A stretch of 36,761 nucleotides of DNA from UMGS172 sp045636945 (lineage in GTDB: Bacteria; Bacillota; Clostridia; Oscillospirales; Acutalibacteraceae). The translations under genes were made by a program, and so were the position numbers. Each line of letters begins with the position of its first letter. The stretch's first letter is position 1. This document shows positions 7,779 to 16,009 of the stretch, piece by piece. The stretch covers positions 1 through 36,761 of the forward strand of contig JAZTYO010000042.1 of the NCBI GenBank assembly GCA_045636945.1, written 5' to 3'. Below the pieces are notes generated by a model. It searched no databases and had not been told where the DNA came from. It saw only the letters and a program-made list of their open reading frames with translations.

Positions 7779-8609
7779 TTATTTAGCTTTATCAATTACG
7801 TGGACATCGAGCTGATTATACGGGATAGTGATACCGTTTTTATCAAACTCACACTTAATCTGCTCAAGCAAATCGAAATGTAAAGTCCAATAGTTCTCGG
7901 ATTTTACCCAAACACGCATTGTGATAATCACAGCACTGTCGGAATGCTCGGTTACTCGGCAGAAAGGCTCGGGGTCCTGTAAGGACAGCTTATGTGCCTT
8001 GACACATTCCATAATAATAGCTTTGGCCTTTTCGGGGTCATTATCATAGCTGATACCAAACTGCAAATCCATACGTCTTGTGGATTCCTTGGAATAATCT
8101 ATGATAGTCTTATTTACCAACTGACCGTTAGGAATAACTATCTGACGGTTGTCAGGTGTTTTCAAGGTCGTATGAATAAGGTCAATCTTTAATACAGTAC
8201 CCGAAACACCGTCGGTTTCAATATAATGTCCTGTTGAAAACGGTTGGGTCAAAAGCATAAGTATACCGCCTGCGATATTGCCTAAGCTATCCTTCAAGGC
8301 TAAGGAAACGGCAATAGCAGCTGCCGAGAATGCGGCGACAAGACCCGTTGTTGATATTCCTAAATTTGAAAGTGCAGCCAAAAGCACAACGATAAGTATT
8401 ACAATATGTATCGTCTTTAGCAAAAAGTTTACAAGCGATACGTCAAGGCTTGTTTTACTCAAACCCTTGCGAAGCAATTTCACAAGCAATTTGCTAAATA
8501 CCCATCCGAGGACAAATATAAGTATACTGCCTAAAATTTTAAATCCGTAGGTTTTACCGAAATTTATCAAATCGTCGGTAAGCGATTTAAATGAAAAAAG
8601 AGTCAACAT
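7779..8609 (-). CDS. Small-conductance mechanosensitive channel (MscS family)
   Basis: 276 aa, close to the 286 aa of E. coli MscS. Three membrane segments occupy roughly residues 25-45, 62-85 and 90-125. The pore-lining TM3 has the glycine/alanine-rich pattern GLVAAFSAAAIAVSLALKDSLGNIAGG. Next is the conserved beta-domain segment QPFSTGHYIETDGVSGTV, then IVIPNGQLVNKTIIDYS. The channel opens under membrane tension and releases osmolytes on hypo-osmotic shock. It is separated from the upstream Asp23 gene by a GC-rich hairpin. Confidence 0.93.
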   Translation of the reverse strand: MLTLFSFKSLTDDLINFGKTYGFKILGSILIFVLGWVFSKLLVKLLRKGLSKTSLDVSLVNFLLKTIHIVILIVVLLAALSNLGISTTGLVAAFSAAAIAVSLALKDSLGNIAGGILMLLTQPFSTGHYIETDGVSGTVLKIDLIHTTLKTPDNRQIVIPNGQLVNKTIIDYSKESTRRMDLQFGISYDNDPEKAKAIIMECVKAHKLSLQDPEPFCRVTEHSDSAVIITMRVWVKSENYWTLHFDLLEQIKCEFDKNGITIPYNQLDVHVIDKAK

Positions 8610-8638
8610 ACAAAAATCCTTTACAAATACAATTATTC

Positions 8639-8663
8639 AGCGGCGGCCATAACAGCCGCCGCT
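8639..8663 (-). other. GC-rich hairpin between Asp23 and mscS genes
   Basis: A 9-bp perfect stem (AGCGGCGGC pairing with GCCGCCGCT) has a 7-nt loop. It starts 11 nt after the Asp23 gene's stop codon on the minus strand. The bases after the stem are not a T-run (GAATAATTG), so it may only partly terminate transcription, or may protect the 3' end of the Asp23 mRNA. Confidence 0.65.
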
Positions 8664-8674
8664 TTCAATAAATC

Positions 8675-9037
8675 TTATTTACCTTCTTCAACAACAAGGT
8701 CGTCAACAGTAACGTTTACCGCTGCAACGTTGGCACCCGTCATACTCTGAACCTTATCCTTGACGTTCTGCTGAACAGCCTCTGCAACGTCCTTAACCTT
8801 GATATGGTCATAAACAGTAATGAAAATATCAATGGCAATAGCGCCGTTTTCACTAGTAAGACCAACGGACTTTGAATGCACGTTACGTGATGCGTTCATC
8901 AATCGCTTCCAGTTGCGAAGCTGAATAGGACGTTTTGCAAGACCTGCAACGCCTTCAACCTCCAATGCAGCAATACCTGCAATCTGAACAATAACCTCAC
9001 TGTTGATTGCAAGACCTGTAGACTTCTTAACTTCCAT
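8675..9037 (-). CDS. Asp23/Gls24 family envelope stress response protein
   Basis: About 120 aa. The start is the ATG at 9037, with GGAGGT upstream, not the longer frame. The family pattern is clear: VIVQIAGIAALEVEGVAGLA near the N-terminus and IAIDIFITVYDHIKVKDVAEAVQQNVKDKV in the middle. Asp23 proteins lie at the inner face of the membrane and respond to cell-wall and alkaline stress. A second paralogue usually exists elsewhere in clostridial genomes. It follows the spoIIIA operon but has its own extended -10 promoter. Confidence 0.93.
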   Translation of the reverse strand: MEVKKSTGLAINSEVIVQIAGIAALEVEGVAGLAKRPIQLRNWKRLMNASRNVHSKSVGLTSENGAIAIDIFITVYDHIKVKDVAEAVQQNVKDKVQSMTGANVAAVNVTVDDLVVEEGK

Positions 9038-9089
9038 TTTGGACCTCCACAATATATTTAATAATAGTTTCCGAGAGTATTATGTATAT

Positions 9090-9098
9090 ATTATAGCA
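9090..9098 (-). promoter_or_regulatory. Extended -10 promoter of the Asp23 gene
   Basis: On the minus strand, TGCTATAAT combines a perfect -10 (9090-9095) with the upstream TG of extended -10 promoters. The possible -35 (TTGCGT, 16-nt spacer) is weak. It lies between the spoIIIAH stop and the Asp23 start, so Asp23 can be expressed outside sporulation. Confidence 0.6.
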
Positions 9099-9117
9099 TA
9101 AAATTTCAAACACGCAA

Positions 9118-9660
9118 CTATTTTACAGCGATTATTTTAATTTTTTCTAAATCTATTTTGATTTGAGAGGTCACAGCGTCCTGAATTTGGAGTGTTTGAC
9201 TGGTCAAAAGGTCGTCTGACGGCACTATTACAGTTACCGATTCATCCGATTTTATAACCAAGGCATCCTCAAAGCCTTTAGCTTTTATAACCGTTTCTAT
9301 CGAGCTTTCGGCCGAAACGTCATCGGCTATTCCCTGCAAGCTTCCCAAAGCCTTAGCCTTATCGCTATCAGAGGCTTCGGAATTGTTTACAATCTCGGTC
9401 AACGTTTTTACCGTTTCGGTACGGCTTTGATTTCTTTCCACTCTCGACTGTGCAACCCTGTCAACTGCACCCGAGGTCTGCACAGCCTGACCCAAGGAAC
9501 TGTTATCAACATACTCGTTAGCCCCAAGGTTGTTTTTGTCGTTCTCCGGCACCGAGTCAAAGGATGACAACCTCATATTCAACCAGACTGCCGCAGCAAG
9601 ACACATCACCAACACTGCCGTAACAATATGCCTCTTTGAGAAAACCTTACCTTTTTTCAT
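9118..9660 (-). CDS. spoIIIAH: Stage III sporulation protein AH
   Basis: 180 aa. One N-terminal membrane segment (about residues 11-27, ending AVWLNMRL) precedes an extracytoplasmic domain. The C-terminal domain (KALGSLQGIADDVSAESSIETVIKAKGFEDALVIKSDESVTVIV) has the ring-building fold related to YscJ/FliF. In Bacillus, SpoIIIAH in the mother-cell membrane pairs with forespore SpoIIQ across the intermembrane space. It is the last gene of the spoIIIA operon here, 18 nt after spoIIIAG. It is shorter than the 218 aa of B. subtilis. Confidence 0.93.
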   Translation of the reverse strand: MKKGKVFSKRHIVTAVLVMCLAAAVWLNMRLSSFDSVPENDKNNLGANEYVDNSSLGQAVQTSGAVDRVAQSRVERNQSRTETVKTLTEIVNNSEASDSDKAKALGSLQGIADDVSAESSIETVIKAKGFEDALVIKSDESVTVIVPSDDLLTSQTLQIQDAVTSQIKIDLEKIKIIAVK

Positions 9661-9678
9661 TACAAAATACTCCCTTCG

Positions 9679-10248
9679 TTAAGACCTGCCAATAATACAT
9701 ATTTTATCTTGGTCAACGTTCAACGCCGACTTTATTGCCAAACGCACTGCCGATGCCACCGAGGTGGTTTCACCGCTTTCACATACGACCACAACTCCCC
9801 TTATCACCGGCATTTTTTCGGTAACTACCAACGGTCGTTCATTACCGTCGGCATCCTTGACCGTTATATACGTTTTGTGATTGCTGTCACTTTGTTGGGT
9901 TTTGAGGTTGGATTGGTCACGCGTAAGGTCGGCATCGGTTTTAACCTCGTCGGCATACACATATTCTGTACCGCTTTCAAGCGTAATCATAACCGTTACC
10001 TTACTGCCTCCGAGCATATCAGATATAATTTCTTCGAGCTTACCCTCCAATCGGTCGGTGTACTCCCCTGCACCGTCCGAAATTTGTTTAATCTCGGACT
10101 GAGTATTGGTTGCAGGTTGCTCCTTTGAAAAATCGAATGATGAAACAAGTAAAAGCAGTAGCCCCAAAATACCTATTGCTATCAAAAAACTGCTTTTTGA
10201 CTTTGGCAGTTTTTCTTTCAGTTTCCCAAGTTTTTCTTTGATATCCAT
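9679..10248 (-). CDS. spoIIIAG: Stage III sporulation protein AG
   Basis: 189 aa. A cytoplasmic lysine-rich N-terminus leads to one membrane segment (about 21-38), then a ring-building domain with GGSKVTVMITLESGTEYVYADEV. SpoIIIAG forms a large ring in the mother-cell to forespore channel. The ATG is preceded by AAAGGTGAT and follows spoIIIAF by 4 nt. It is shorter than the Bacillus protein (229 aa), mainly in the region between the membrane segment and the ring domain. Confidence 0.92.
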   Translation of the reverse strand: MDIKEKLGKLKEKLPKSKSSFLIAIGILGLLLLLVSSFDFSKEQPATNTQSEIKQISDGAGEYTDRLEGKLEEIISDMLGGSKVTVMITLESGTEYVYADEVKTDADLTRDQSNLKTQQSDSNHKTYITVKDADGNERPLVVTEKMPVIRGVVVVCESGETTSVASAVRLAIKSALNVDQDKICIIGRS

Positions 10249-10252
10249 TACA

Positions 10253-10720
10253 TCACCTTTCGGTCACAGTTCCTTTTAGCCCAAGCTCGTTTAACACAGC
10301 TTGGCATTTTTGTCCGTTACCTTTCGGACAAACGATTTCTACTTCAGTAATAGATATGCTGTTGTCCTCCGAAATATCCGCGTTGACCGATATTTCTGAA
10401 AACTCTATTCCCTTTTCGGAAAGTTTCTCATAAACAAGCTGTTCAACCGTTGATTGTGTCACGGCAATATTAAGTTCATCGGCCGATTGCTCAATCCAAA
10501 CAGCATTTTCCGAGTTGAAATTCATTTCCAAATTAAAATCGGTATCTGAAACATCGGCCGAAACACCGCTAATAACCGCAACAATTATCGAAACCAAAGC
10601 TACAGACACAAGGGTTTTAGCATTTTTCTGTATATTACCTTCAGGTAAGAGCATCATTATCACGCCAAAGAATACAAACGACACACAAAGCGATGCCACA
10701 ACCGACCTTAATGTTTCCAT
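10253..10720 (-). CDS. spoIIIAF: Stage III sporulation protein AF
   Basis: 155 aa. Two N-terminal membrane segments (about 7-25 and 35-55) precede a soluble domain predicted to face the intermembrane space. It is recognised by its length, its topology and its position between AE and AG. The N-terminal pattern SVVASLCVSFVFFGVIMMLLPEGNIQKNAKTL fits the family, with the usual LLPEGN turn between the helices. It is a component of the channel complex. It is shorter than the B. subtilis protein (206 aa). Confidence 0.9.
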   Translation of the reverse strand: METLRSVVASLCVSFVFFGVIMMLLPEGNIQKNAKTLVSVALVSIIVAVISGVSADVSDTDFNLEMNFNSENAVWIEQSADELNIAVTQSTVEQLVYEKLSEKGIEFSEISVNADISEDNSISITEVEIVCPKGNGQKCQAVLNELGLKGTVTER

Positions 10721-10727
10721 TGTAACC

Positions 10728-11837
10728 TTAAGCCAGCGAAACCATTGTGACCGAAATTATGAACAGTACACCAATAAATATCATAATCCCGAGCACAAAC
10801 GCCACAGCCGAATCGACCGAGCGTATCAATGCCGAGGCCTTTTCCTTTCCTAAAACATCAGAAATCATTGCCGTAAAAAGCAAAACAACACGCCAAAGCA
10901 ACAGTTCAACAACTACTGGTAAAAGCAACACCGCCAAGGCAACTATTCCGTATATTGCAACCGACGAGCTGAGCAATTTAAGACAGCCCTTAACTGTCCC
11001 CAAAGCCTCAGACACTGCACCGCCGACTAAGGGCACAGCCGAGCCTATCACAAACTTTGCCGTTTTATCCTTTAAAGAATCGGCCGAGCCATTTATAATG
11101 GTTTGTATACCGAGTACCGCAAGAATAACCGTAACGCACAAGCCTAATATCCAACTCGAAATGCGTTTAACCGTCCTTGCTACCGACGATGTATTGAAAT
11201 CGTTTAAAACACTTCCCGACACCGATAACCCTAACTGCATTCCCACCATTGGAGTTATCACAAGTGAAGATACGGATGATACCGCTTCACTGACTACAAG
11301 CATTACTGATGAAAAACCTGCAGCAGTCAAGGTCCTTCCTCGCGATACCAAAACTGCCGCGAAAATCGGGATAAACGATAGCATAAACGTACCTGCCGAT
11401 TTTATTGCCGACACCGACGACACTACCGTGGATATGGCAGGCATAATTGCCGCCGACAGTATGCCCAACGTCAGAACGTAATCTACGCTTTTATTTACAG
11501 GCATCATACCGTTAGCCACCGAGCCGAAAAGCAACATCGCTATTATTGAGCAACCCGATGCTATCGGTCGTTTGCCTCGGGATTTCATAAACTCCCATAT
11601 CTGTTGAAAGATATTTTTCGGAGTAAACTGCTCGGTCCACGAGGTATCAAGACCCGATATATCTATTCCGTCCATATACTCCTTAACGTCATCGGGCAAG
11701 CTTCCGGAAAGCTTGTCAGCTTGCGTTATTTCATACTGCTGCTTATAGATATCCTCGGTCGAGATTTCTTCTGCCGAGCAATCAAGTGACCATAAAAGCG
11801 ACATCAAAACTATTGAAACGACCAATAACCTTTTCAT
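10728..11837 (-). CDS. spoIIIAE: Stage III sporulation protein AE
   Basis: 369 aa. A signal peptide (about residues 1-22, ending LDCSAEE) precedes about seven membrane segments. It is the largest membrane protein of the operon and a candidate export gate or permease within the channel. The start ATG overlaps the stop of spoIIIAD by 4 nt (ATGA), indicating translational coupling. A long antisense open frame (10747-11481) is a composition shadow of the hydrophobic codons. Confidence 0.93.
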   Translation of the reverse strand: MKRLLVVSIVLMSLLWSLDCSAEEISTEDIYKQQYEITQADKLSGSLPDDVKEYMDGIDISGLDTSWTEQFTPKNIFQQIWEFMKSRGKRPIASGCSIIAMLLFGSVANGMMPVNKSVDYVLTLGILSAAIMPAISTVVSSVSAIKSAGTFMLSFIPIFAAVLVSRGRTLTAAGFSSVMLVVSEAVSSVSSLVITPMVGMQLGLSVSGSVLNDFNTSSVARTVKRISSWILGLCVTVILAVLGIQTIINGSADSLKDKTAKFVIGSAVPLVGGAVSEALGTVKGCLKLLSSSVAIYGIVALAVLLLPVVVELLLWRVVLLFTAMISDVLGKEKASALIRSVDSAVAFVLGIMIFIGVLFIISVTMVSLA

Positions 11838-12214
11838 TGAACCAGCTCCACAGCTGCTTTTAAAATGTCCTCAACCAACGGAAGCGTCAGCACCGTAACC
11901 GATATTTTGCCTGCAAGCTCGACCTTTGAGCCCATTGATGATTGTCCAAAATCACGGCATACGTCAACGGCAAAATTCGTGATATAGCATATACCAAGGC
12001 ACTTCAGTACCGTTTTGAATATACCAATATCAAGTCCCGACGATACGAATATATCCTCAATTTTCGTAAACAGACCTGATGACGTAACAATCAATGCTAC
12101 CAGCACAACACTGCCTGCCACCAACGAAATAAGCATTGCGTATTCGGGTGCAAAACGGCGAACTGTAATCACTGCTACCGCTGAGAGCAGACATACCCCG
12201 ACAACCGTCAGCAT
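11834..12214 (-). CDS. spoIIIAD: Stage III sporulation protein AD
   Basis: 126 aa. Three or four membrane segments, with the conserved ending ITNFAVDVCRDFGQSSMGSKVELAGKISV-like segment typical of SpoIIIAD. It is paralogous to SpoIIIAC, and the two are thought to sit at the base of the channel. The start lies 2 nt after the spoIIIAC stop, and the end overlaps spoIIIAE by 4 nt. Confidence 0.93.
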   Translation of the reverse strand: MLTVVGVCLLSAVAVITVRRFAPEYAMLISLVAGSVVLVALIVTSSGLFTKIEDIFVSSGLDIGIFKTVLKCLGICYITNFAVDVCRDFGQSSMGSKVELAGKISVTVLTLPLVEDILKAAVELVQ

Positions 12215-12215
12215 A

Positions 12216-12410
12216 TCAGAGCCCGAAAACCGATTTTACGGTTTCAAAAAGGTTGCCGATTTCGGAAACAACCATAATCAATACGACTATAAGACCTGCA
12301 AGAGTCGTCAACATAGCCTGCTCTTCCCGACCCGAGCGTTGTAAAAGCTGATGCAGTACCGCTACGATTATTCCGATACCTGCGACTTGAAAAATAAAAT
12401 CCACATCCAT
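12216..12410 (-). CDS. spoIIIAC: Stage III sporulation protein AC
   Basis: 64 aa (68 in B. subtilis). Two membrane helices (about 4-22 and 32-52) are separated by the conserved polar loop LLQRSGREEQAML. An AAAGGTAA ribosome binding site precedes the ATG. It is a small membrane component of the spoIIIA channel. Confidence 0.93.
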   Translation of the reverse strand: MDVDFIFQVAGIGIIVAVLHQLLQRSGREEQAMLTTLAGLIVVLIMVVSEIGNLFETVKSVFGL

Positions 12411-12422
12411 TGTAAATTACCT

Positions 12423-12902
12423 TTAGATTAAAATAATAAACAAAGCCACACCTGCAAGCATAAATAAGGTTCTAAAAAGCCTACCGCGTTCTGAAACGTC
12501 TTTTTCGGCCTCTGAGGATAACTGTTGAAACTTTAGCTTATAATACTCGCAATGGTTTGAAAGTTCCTTAATATCACCCTCTGAAAGACCCATAATAAAA
12601 TCGATAACTATGGCTCGGTCGAGTGCATTCACACCGCTTGAAATCAGAATCTCACCCACGGCCGTTCGGTTGGTTACATTATGCTTATCGAGGCTGTTTA
12701 GAAATTTCAGTTCTTTGTTGCCGTTTTCTTTGAATATGTCAAAAATACTGCGGTGGCTGTAACGCATCGTTCCCGAAACTGACGTCGCAAACAAAGTCAG
12801 TTTTTCCAAGAACCTTTTTCGTGCCATTAAACGGTCACAGTATATAAACCCAACAGCACCAAGCGAAATGCTTAATGCCAGAAGTCCTAATAACTTAAGC
12901 AT
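12423..12902 (-). CDS. spoIIIAB: Stage III sporulation protein AB
   Basis: About 159 aa. The start is the ATG at 12902, with GGAG 8 nt upstream; it overlaps the end of spoIIIAA by 8 nt. A longer frame to 12929 lacks a ribosome binding site. An N-terminal membrane segment and a C-terminal one (LFRTLFMLAGVALFIILI) frame a helical domain. It resembles type II secretion GspF-like proteins and is thought to be the membrane partner of the SpoIIIAA ATPase. Confidence 0.9.
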   Translation of the reverse strand: MLKLLGLLALSISLGAVGFIYCDRLMARKRFLEKLTLFATSVSGTMRYSHRSIFDIFKENGNKELKFLNSLDKHNVTNRTAVGEILISSGVNALDRAIVIDFIMGLSEGDIKELSNHCEYYKLKFQQLSSEAEKDVSERGRLFRTLFMLAGVALFIILI

Positions 12903-13875
12903 TAACAACACTCCGTTCAATCGCCTCAAGCGTAAACGTGCCTTTGTTGTTTATTACACGGTAAACCTCGGGAATATCACCTACCGAGTGTAGAAATACT
13001 ACCCTATTGATAGCACCCGAATTTAAAACACAACGTGCAACGGGGTTTTTGAGTAATTCCTCAGCCATTCCCGAATGTACAGTACAAAAAGTATGCGCAC
13101 CCGAATGAAAGCTTTTTATAATCGCATTGGCCTCGGTAATACTGCCGATTTCATCAAACGCTATAACCTCAGGACTAAGTGTTCTTATTGCCATCTCAAT
13201 CCCCTCTTGCTTGGTACATCCTGTCAGTACATCGGTCAGAGGTCCGACGTCGTTTTGAGGTATCGAGTTACGGACTGCCGCTATCTCCCCTCTTGTGTCA
13301 ATAATCGCTACACGTCGTCGATGTGTACCGATACCGTGCGATACAAGCCTTACAGCATCCCTTAAAACGGTGGTTTTGCCCGATGACGGCGGTCCTGCAA
13401 TAAGCATACCCTTGGACAAATGCTCTACAATCCGCTTCGCACAACCTATATATTCAGCAGCAATTCTGATATTTATTGACGATATTTGCACAAGACCTGT
13501 CAGTTGACCGTTATCGTATATTGCAGATGCGGCAAGACCTGCTCGACATCCGTTTTTCAAGGTGATAAACCCCTGCCGAATCTGGTCGGAATAAGCATAA
13601 GCCGAATAATCGCACATACTTTTAAACACTTCCGACAGTTCTTTTTCAGTAACGGCATAAAGCCCATGCTGCAAAAGATGGCAAACGTTACCCCTACTCG
13701 ACAGAAAAACGTTTTCTCCGTCAACCGTCAGGGACAACGGTCTTCCTGACCTCAACCGTATCTCAGAAATACCGTTTTTTACCCTTTGCGGCAGATTTAT
13801 AAAAATGTCACTGATACTTTTAGGGAAATATGTAGCAACGTCGTTTATTATCTCTGATTTTTTATCCGATGTCAT
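12895..13875 (-). CDS. spoIIIAA: Stage III sporulation protein AA (ATPase)
   Basis: 326 aa (307 in B. subtilis). The only soluble protein of the operon. Walker A is GPPSSGKTT (161-169) and Walker B is EVIAFDEIG (about 236-244), as in secretion ATPases of the type II/IV family. It is thought to energise assembly or transport by the SpoIIIA-SpoIIQ channel from the mother-cell cytoplasm. It is the first gene of the operon, preceded by GAAAGGATGG. In Bacillus the operon is transcribed by sigma-E. I could not identify a convincing sigma-E promoter in the short upstream gap. Confidence 0.94.
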   Translation of the reverse strand: MTSDKKSEIINDVATYFPKSISDIFINLPQRVKNGISEIRLRSGRPLSLTVDGENVFLSSRGNVCHLLQHGLYAVTEKELSEVFKSMCDYSAYAYSDQIRQGFITLKNGCRAGLAASAIYDNGQLTGLVQISSINIRIAAEYIGCAKRIVEHLSKGMLIAGPPSSGKTTVLRDAVRLVSHGIGTHRRRVAIIDTRGEIAAVRNSIPQNDVGPLTDVLTGCTKQEGIEMAIRTLSPEVIAFDEIGSITEANAIIKSFHSGAHTFCTVHSGMAEELLKNPVARCVLNSGAINRVVFLHSVGDIPEVYRVINNKGTFTLEAIERSVVNA

Positions 13876-13933
13876 AGCACGTCCATCCTTTCTGAAACAG
13901 TTTATGTGCCAATTTCAAAAATTAGAACAAAAC

Positions 13934-13968
13934 AAAACAACCAACAGTCAATGCCATTGGTTGTTTTT
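13934..13968. terminator. Bidirectional-looking intrinsic terminator after tyrA
   Basis: A 10-bp stem (AAAACAACCA at 13934-13943 with TGGTTGTTTT at 13958-13967) is followed by T-rich tracts on both strands. On the minus strand it ends the aroF-pheA-tyrA unit about 16 nt after the tyrA stop and insulates spoIIIA from it. Confidence 0.8.
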
Positions 13969-13983
13969 GTTATCTATCGCTAT

Positions 13984-14841
13984 TTATTTTTTATCAAACA
14001 ATGCCCTGCGTTCGGTAGAATGACGCATCATTGCCCTCATACCGTCAACATCCTCGGTTTCAAGCATTGTCATTAAATCATTGAACTTATCAATAAACAT
14101 ATTCATCTGCTGAAGCAAAACATCCTTGTTTGCAACGAAAAGTTCACTCCACATAAGGTCGTTGATTCTTGCGATTCGTGTTAGGTCGCGGAAAGAGTCT
14201 CCCGTGAACTTCTCCATATTTTCCTTGTCGTTGCAGGTCATCAGCGTTATTGCTATACAGTGAGTAAGCTGAGAAAGGAATCCAATCATTTCATCGTGTT
14301 CCTCGGGAGAAAGTGTTGTGACGTTGGAAAATCCAAGCAATCGTCCAAGCTCAATGCAGGTTTCGATGGCTTCTGGAGTGTTTTTCTCGGTAGGGGTTAC
14401 AATGTAGTTGGCGCCGATAAACATTTTGTCGGTGCTGTTTTCGACACCTGATACCTCACGGCCTGCCATAGGATGCGCCGCAATAAACTCAACATCGGGA
14501 CGGAGCATATCCTGTATTTTATATACAATACTCCGCTTTACACCCGTCACGTCGGTAATCAATGCACCGCTTTTAAAAAGGTGCTGATTTTTCTCAATCC
14601 ACTCCACAAAAACATGAGGATACAATGCAAAAATAACAAGGTCGGCATCACCTATCAGCTTTTCATCAATCTCGGTTGAGCCTTCGTCGATAATATTTTC
14701 TTTGATTGCATAGTCTATCGAGCTTTGCTCCAACGTAATTGCACTGATTTGAAAACCAAAGCGTTTAAGCACCTTGGCATAGCTACCGCCCAAAAGTCCA
14801 AGACCCACAATCAATATATTTTTACTTACATCTACTATCAT
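13984..14841 (-). CDS. tyrA: Prephenate dehydrogenase
   Basis: About 285 aa. Oxidises prephenate to 4-hydroxyphenylpyruvate with NAD(P)+ in tyrosine synthesis. The Rossmann motif GLGLLGGSYAK lies at about residues 13-23 (GXGXXG type). TDVTGVKRSIV and AAHPMAGRE match the family's conserved substrate segments, and SQLTHCIAI is the usual helical-domain pattern. There is no chorismate mutase or ACT domain. The ATG at 14841 has GAGGTGAT upstream; the longer GTG frame starts inside that site. It is the last gene of the aroF-pheA-tyrA operon. Confidence 0.94.
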   Translation of the reverse strand: MIVDVSKNILIVGLGLLGGSYAKVLKRFGFQISAITLEQSSIDYAIKENIIDEGSTEIDEKLIGDADLVIFALYPHVFVEWIEKNQHLFKSGALITDVTGVKRSIVYKIQDMLRPDVEFIAAHPMAGREVSGVENSTDKMFIGANYIVTPTEKNTPEAIETCIELGRLLGFSNVTTLSPEEHDEMIGFLSQLTHCIAITLMTCNDKENMEKFTGDSFRDLTRIARINDLMWSELFVANKDVLLQQMNMFIDKFNDLMTMLETEDVDGMRAMMRHSTERRALFDKK

Positions 14842-14895
14842 AATAATCACCTCTATTTTACGTCTGCCGTAGCCTCTGAATTCACTAATTTATCA

Positions 14896-15984
14896 TTAAA
14901 TCTCGGTGTGAGGAGCAAATGTTCCTGCGACTTTAAGTTGGTCACACACCTTACTTAGCTCTTCTATCATTTTCTTTCCGCTTTCGCTATCCACAGTACC
15001 GTCGATTTCAATGTAGAAATAATACTGCCACGAATGTTTTTTCATCGGTCTGCTGCGAAGTGCGGTCATACTGTAACCGTGTTGACCGATAATGCTTATA
15101 GCATTCGCCAGCGAACCTGCCTCGTGTTTAACCGTAAGCAATAAAACAGTGCTTGAAAGTACGGGCGAATCAGCAGGTACCTTTGAAAGAACCGCAAAAC
15201 GGGTGGTATTTTCACCGCTTTTATTGATATTAGCCTCAATAATTTTGAGCCCGTAAAGCTCGGCAGTTTCTGCACTTGCTATTGCACCGTAGGATTTGTC
15301 CAAGGCTTCGGCAACCGATTTTGCAGCAAGTGCCGTATTGTTAGACTCCACGGTTTTAAATCCACGCATATTGATATAATCGTGGCATTGACTCAGCGCC
15401 TGAGGATGGCTTGTAACCTTCTTTATATCCTCCACCGTCGCACCGAAAATCCCAAGAAGGTTTTGGTGAATCTCAAGCTCATAAATTCCGTTTATATGAA
15501 GCGAACCCGAAAAAATGAGGTCCATAGTCTGTCCAACTTCACCTGCATAGCTGTTCTCAATCGGAAGAACGGCAACGTCACACTCACCGCTGACAACCGA
15601 GTTGTATGCCGCTTTGAAATCACTGTAAGAAACACGGTTGCTTTCCGGGAATATACGGCCTGCCGCAATATGAGCAAAAGCACCCTCTACACCACTGTAT
15701 GCCACCTTCAGACCGTTTTGCAATCTATACTGATACGCACGTGATACCGACATCATATTTTTAAGATAATCGATATAATAACCTTTAAGCACCTCGTCAT
15801 TAATAAGAGCAGAGTTGCGTTCTATAACCGCATCCTCGCGTTTTTGGTCGAGGATAGGAAGACCGAACTCCTTCTTATGCTCATAAACCATTTCGGCTGC
15901 CCTCATTCTCTTGACGAACAGCTCTGCCATCTGAGAATCAACCTCGTTTATGATTTTTCGTGCTTCCTCCAGCTTGTTAGACAT
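14896..15984 (-). CDS. pheA: Bifunctional chorismate mutase / prephenate dehydratase
   Basis: 362 aa with three domains. Residues 1 to about 85 form an AroQ-type chorismate mutase (IDxID-like start, later ILDQKRE). Residues about 93-275 are prephenate dehydratase, with VAYSGVEGAFAHIAA, the catalytic-site motif TTRF (260-263) and VLPIENSYAG. Residues about 280-360 are an ACT regulatory domain (EAGSLANAI, then RSRPMK in place of the common ESRP). It converts chorismate to prephenate and then phenylpyruvate, and is expected to be inhibited by phenylalanine through the ACT domain. An AGAGGGTGAT site precedes the ATG. Confidence 0.95.
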   Translation of the reverse strand: MSNKLEEARKIINEVDSQMAELFVKRMRAAEMVYEHKKEFGLPILDQKREDAVIERNSALINDEVLKGYYIDYLKNMMSVSRAYQYRLQNGLKVAYSGVEGAFAHIAAGRIFPESNRVSYSDFKAAYNSVVSGECDVAVLPIENSYAGEVGQTMDLIFSGSLHINGIYELEIHQNLLGIFGATVEDIKKVTSHPQALSQCHDYINMRGFKTVESNNTALAAKSVAEALDKSYGAIASAETAELYGLKIIEANINKSGENTTRFAVLSKVPADSPVLSSTVLLLTVKHEAGSLANAISIIGQHGYSMTALRSRPMKKHSWQYYFYIEIDGTVDSESGKKMIEELSKVCDQLKVAGTFAPHTEI

Positions 15985-16009
15985 CTTTAATCACCCTCTG
16001 AAAAATTAT

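Noticed and set aside
7252..7786. Short plus-strand open frames downstream of degV
   Set aside because: They overlap the degV end, its terminator and the TGTAGGG repeat patch, and lack ribosome binding sites and protein-like composition.
10747..11481. 244-codon open frame on the plus strand
   Set aside because: It is entirely antisense to spoIIIAE, is rich in Thr/Ile/Ala/Asn as expected from the complement of hydrophobic codons, and has no ribosome binding site.
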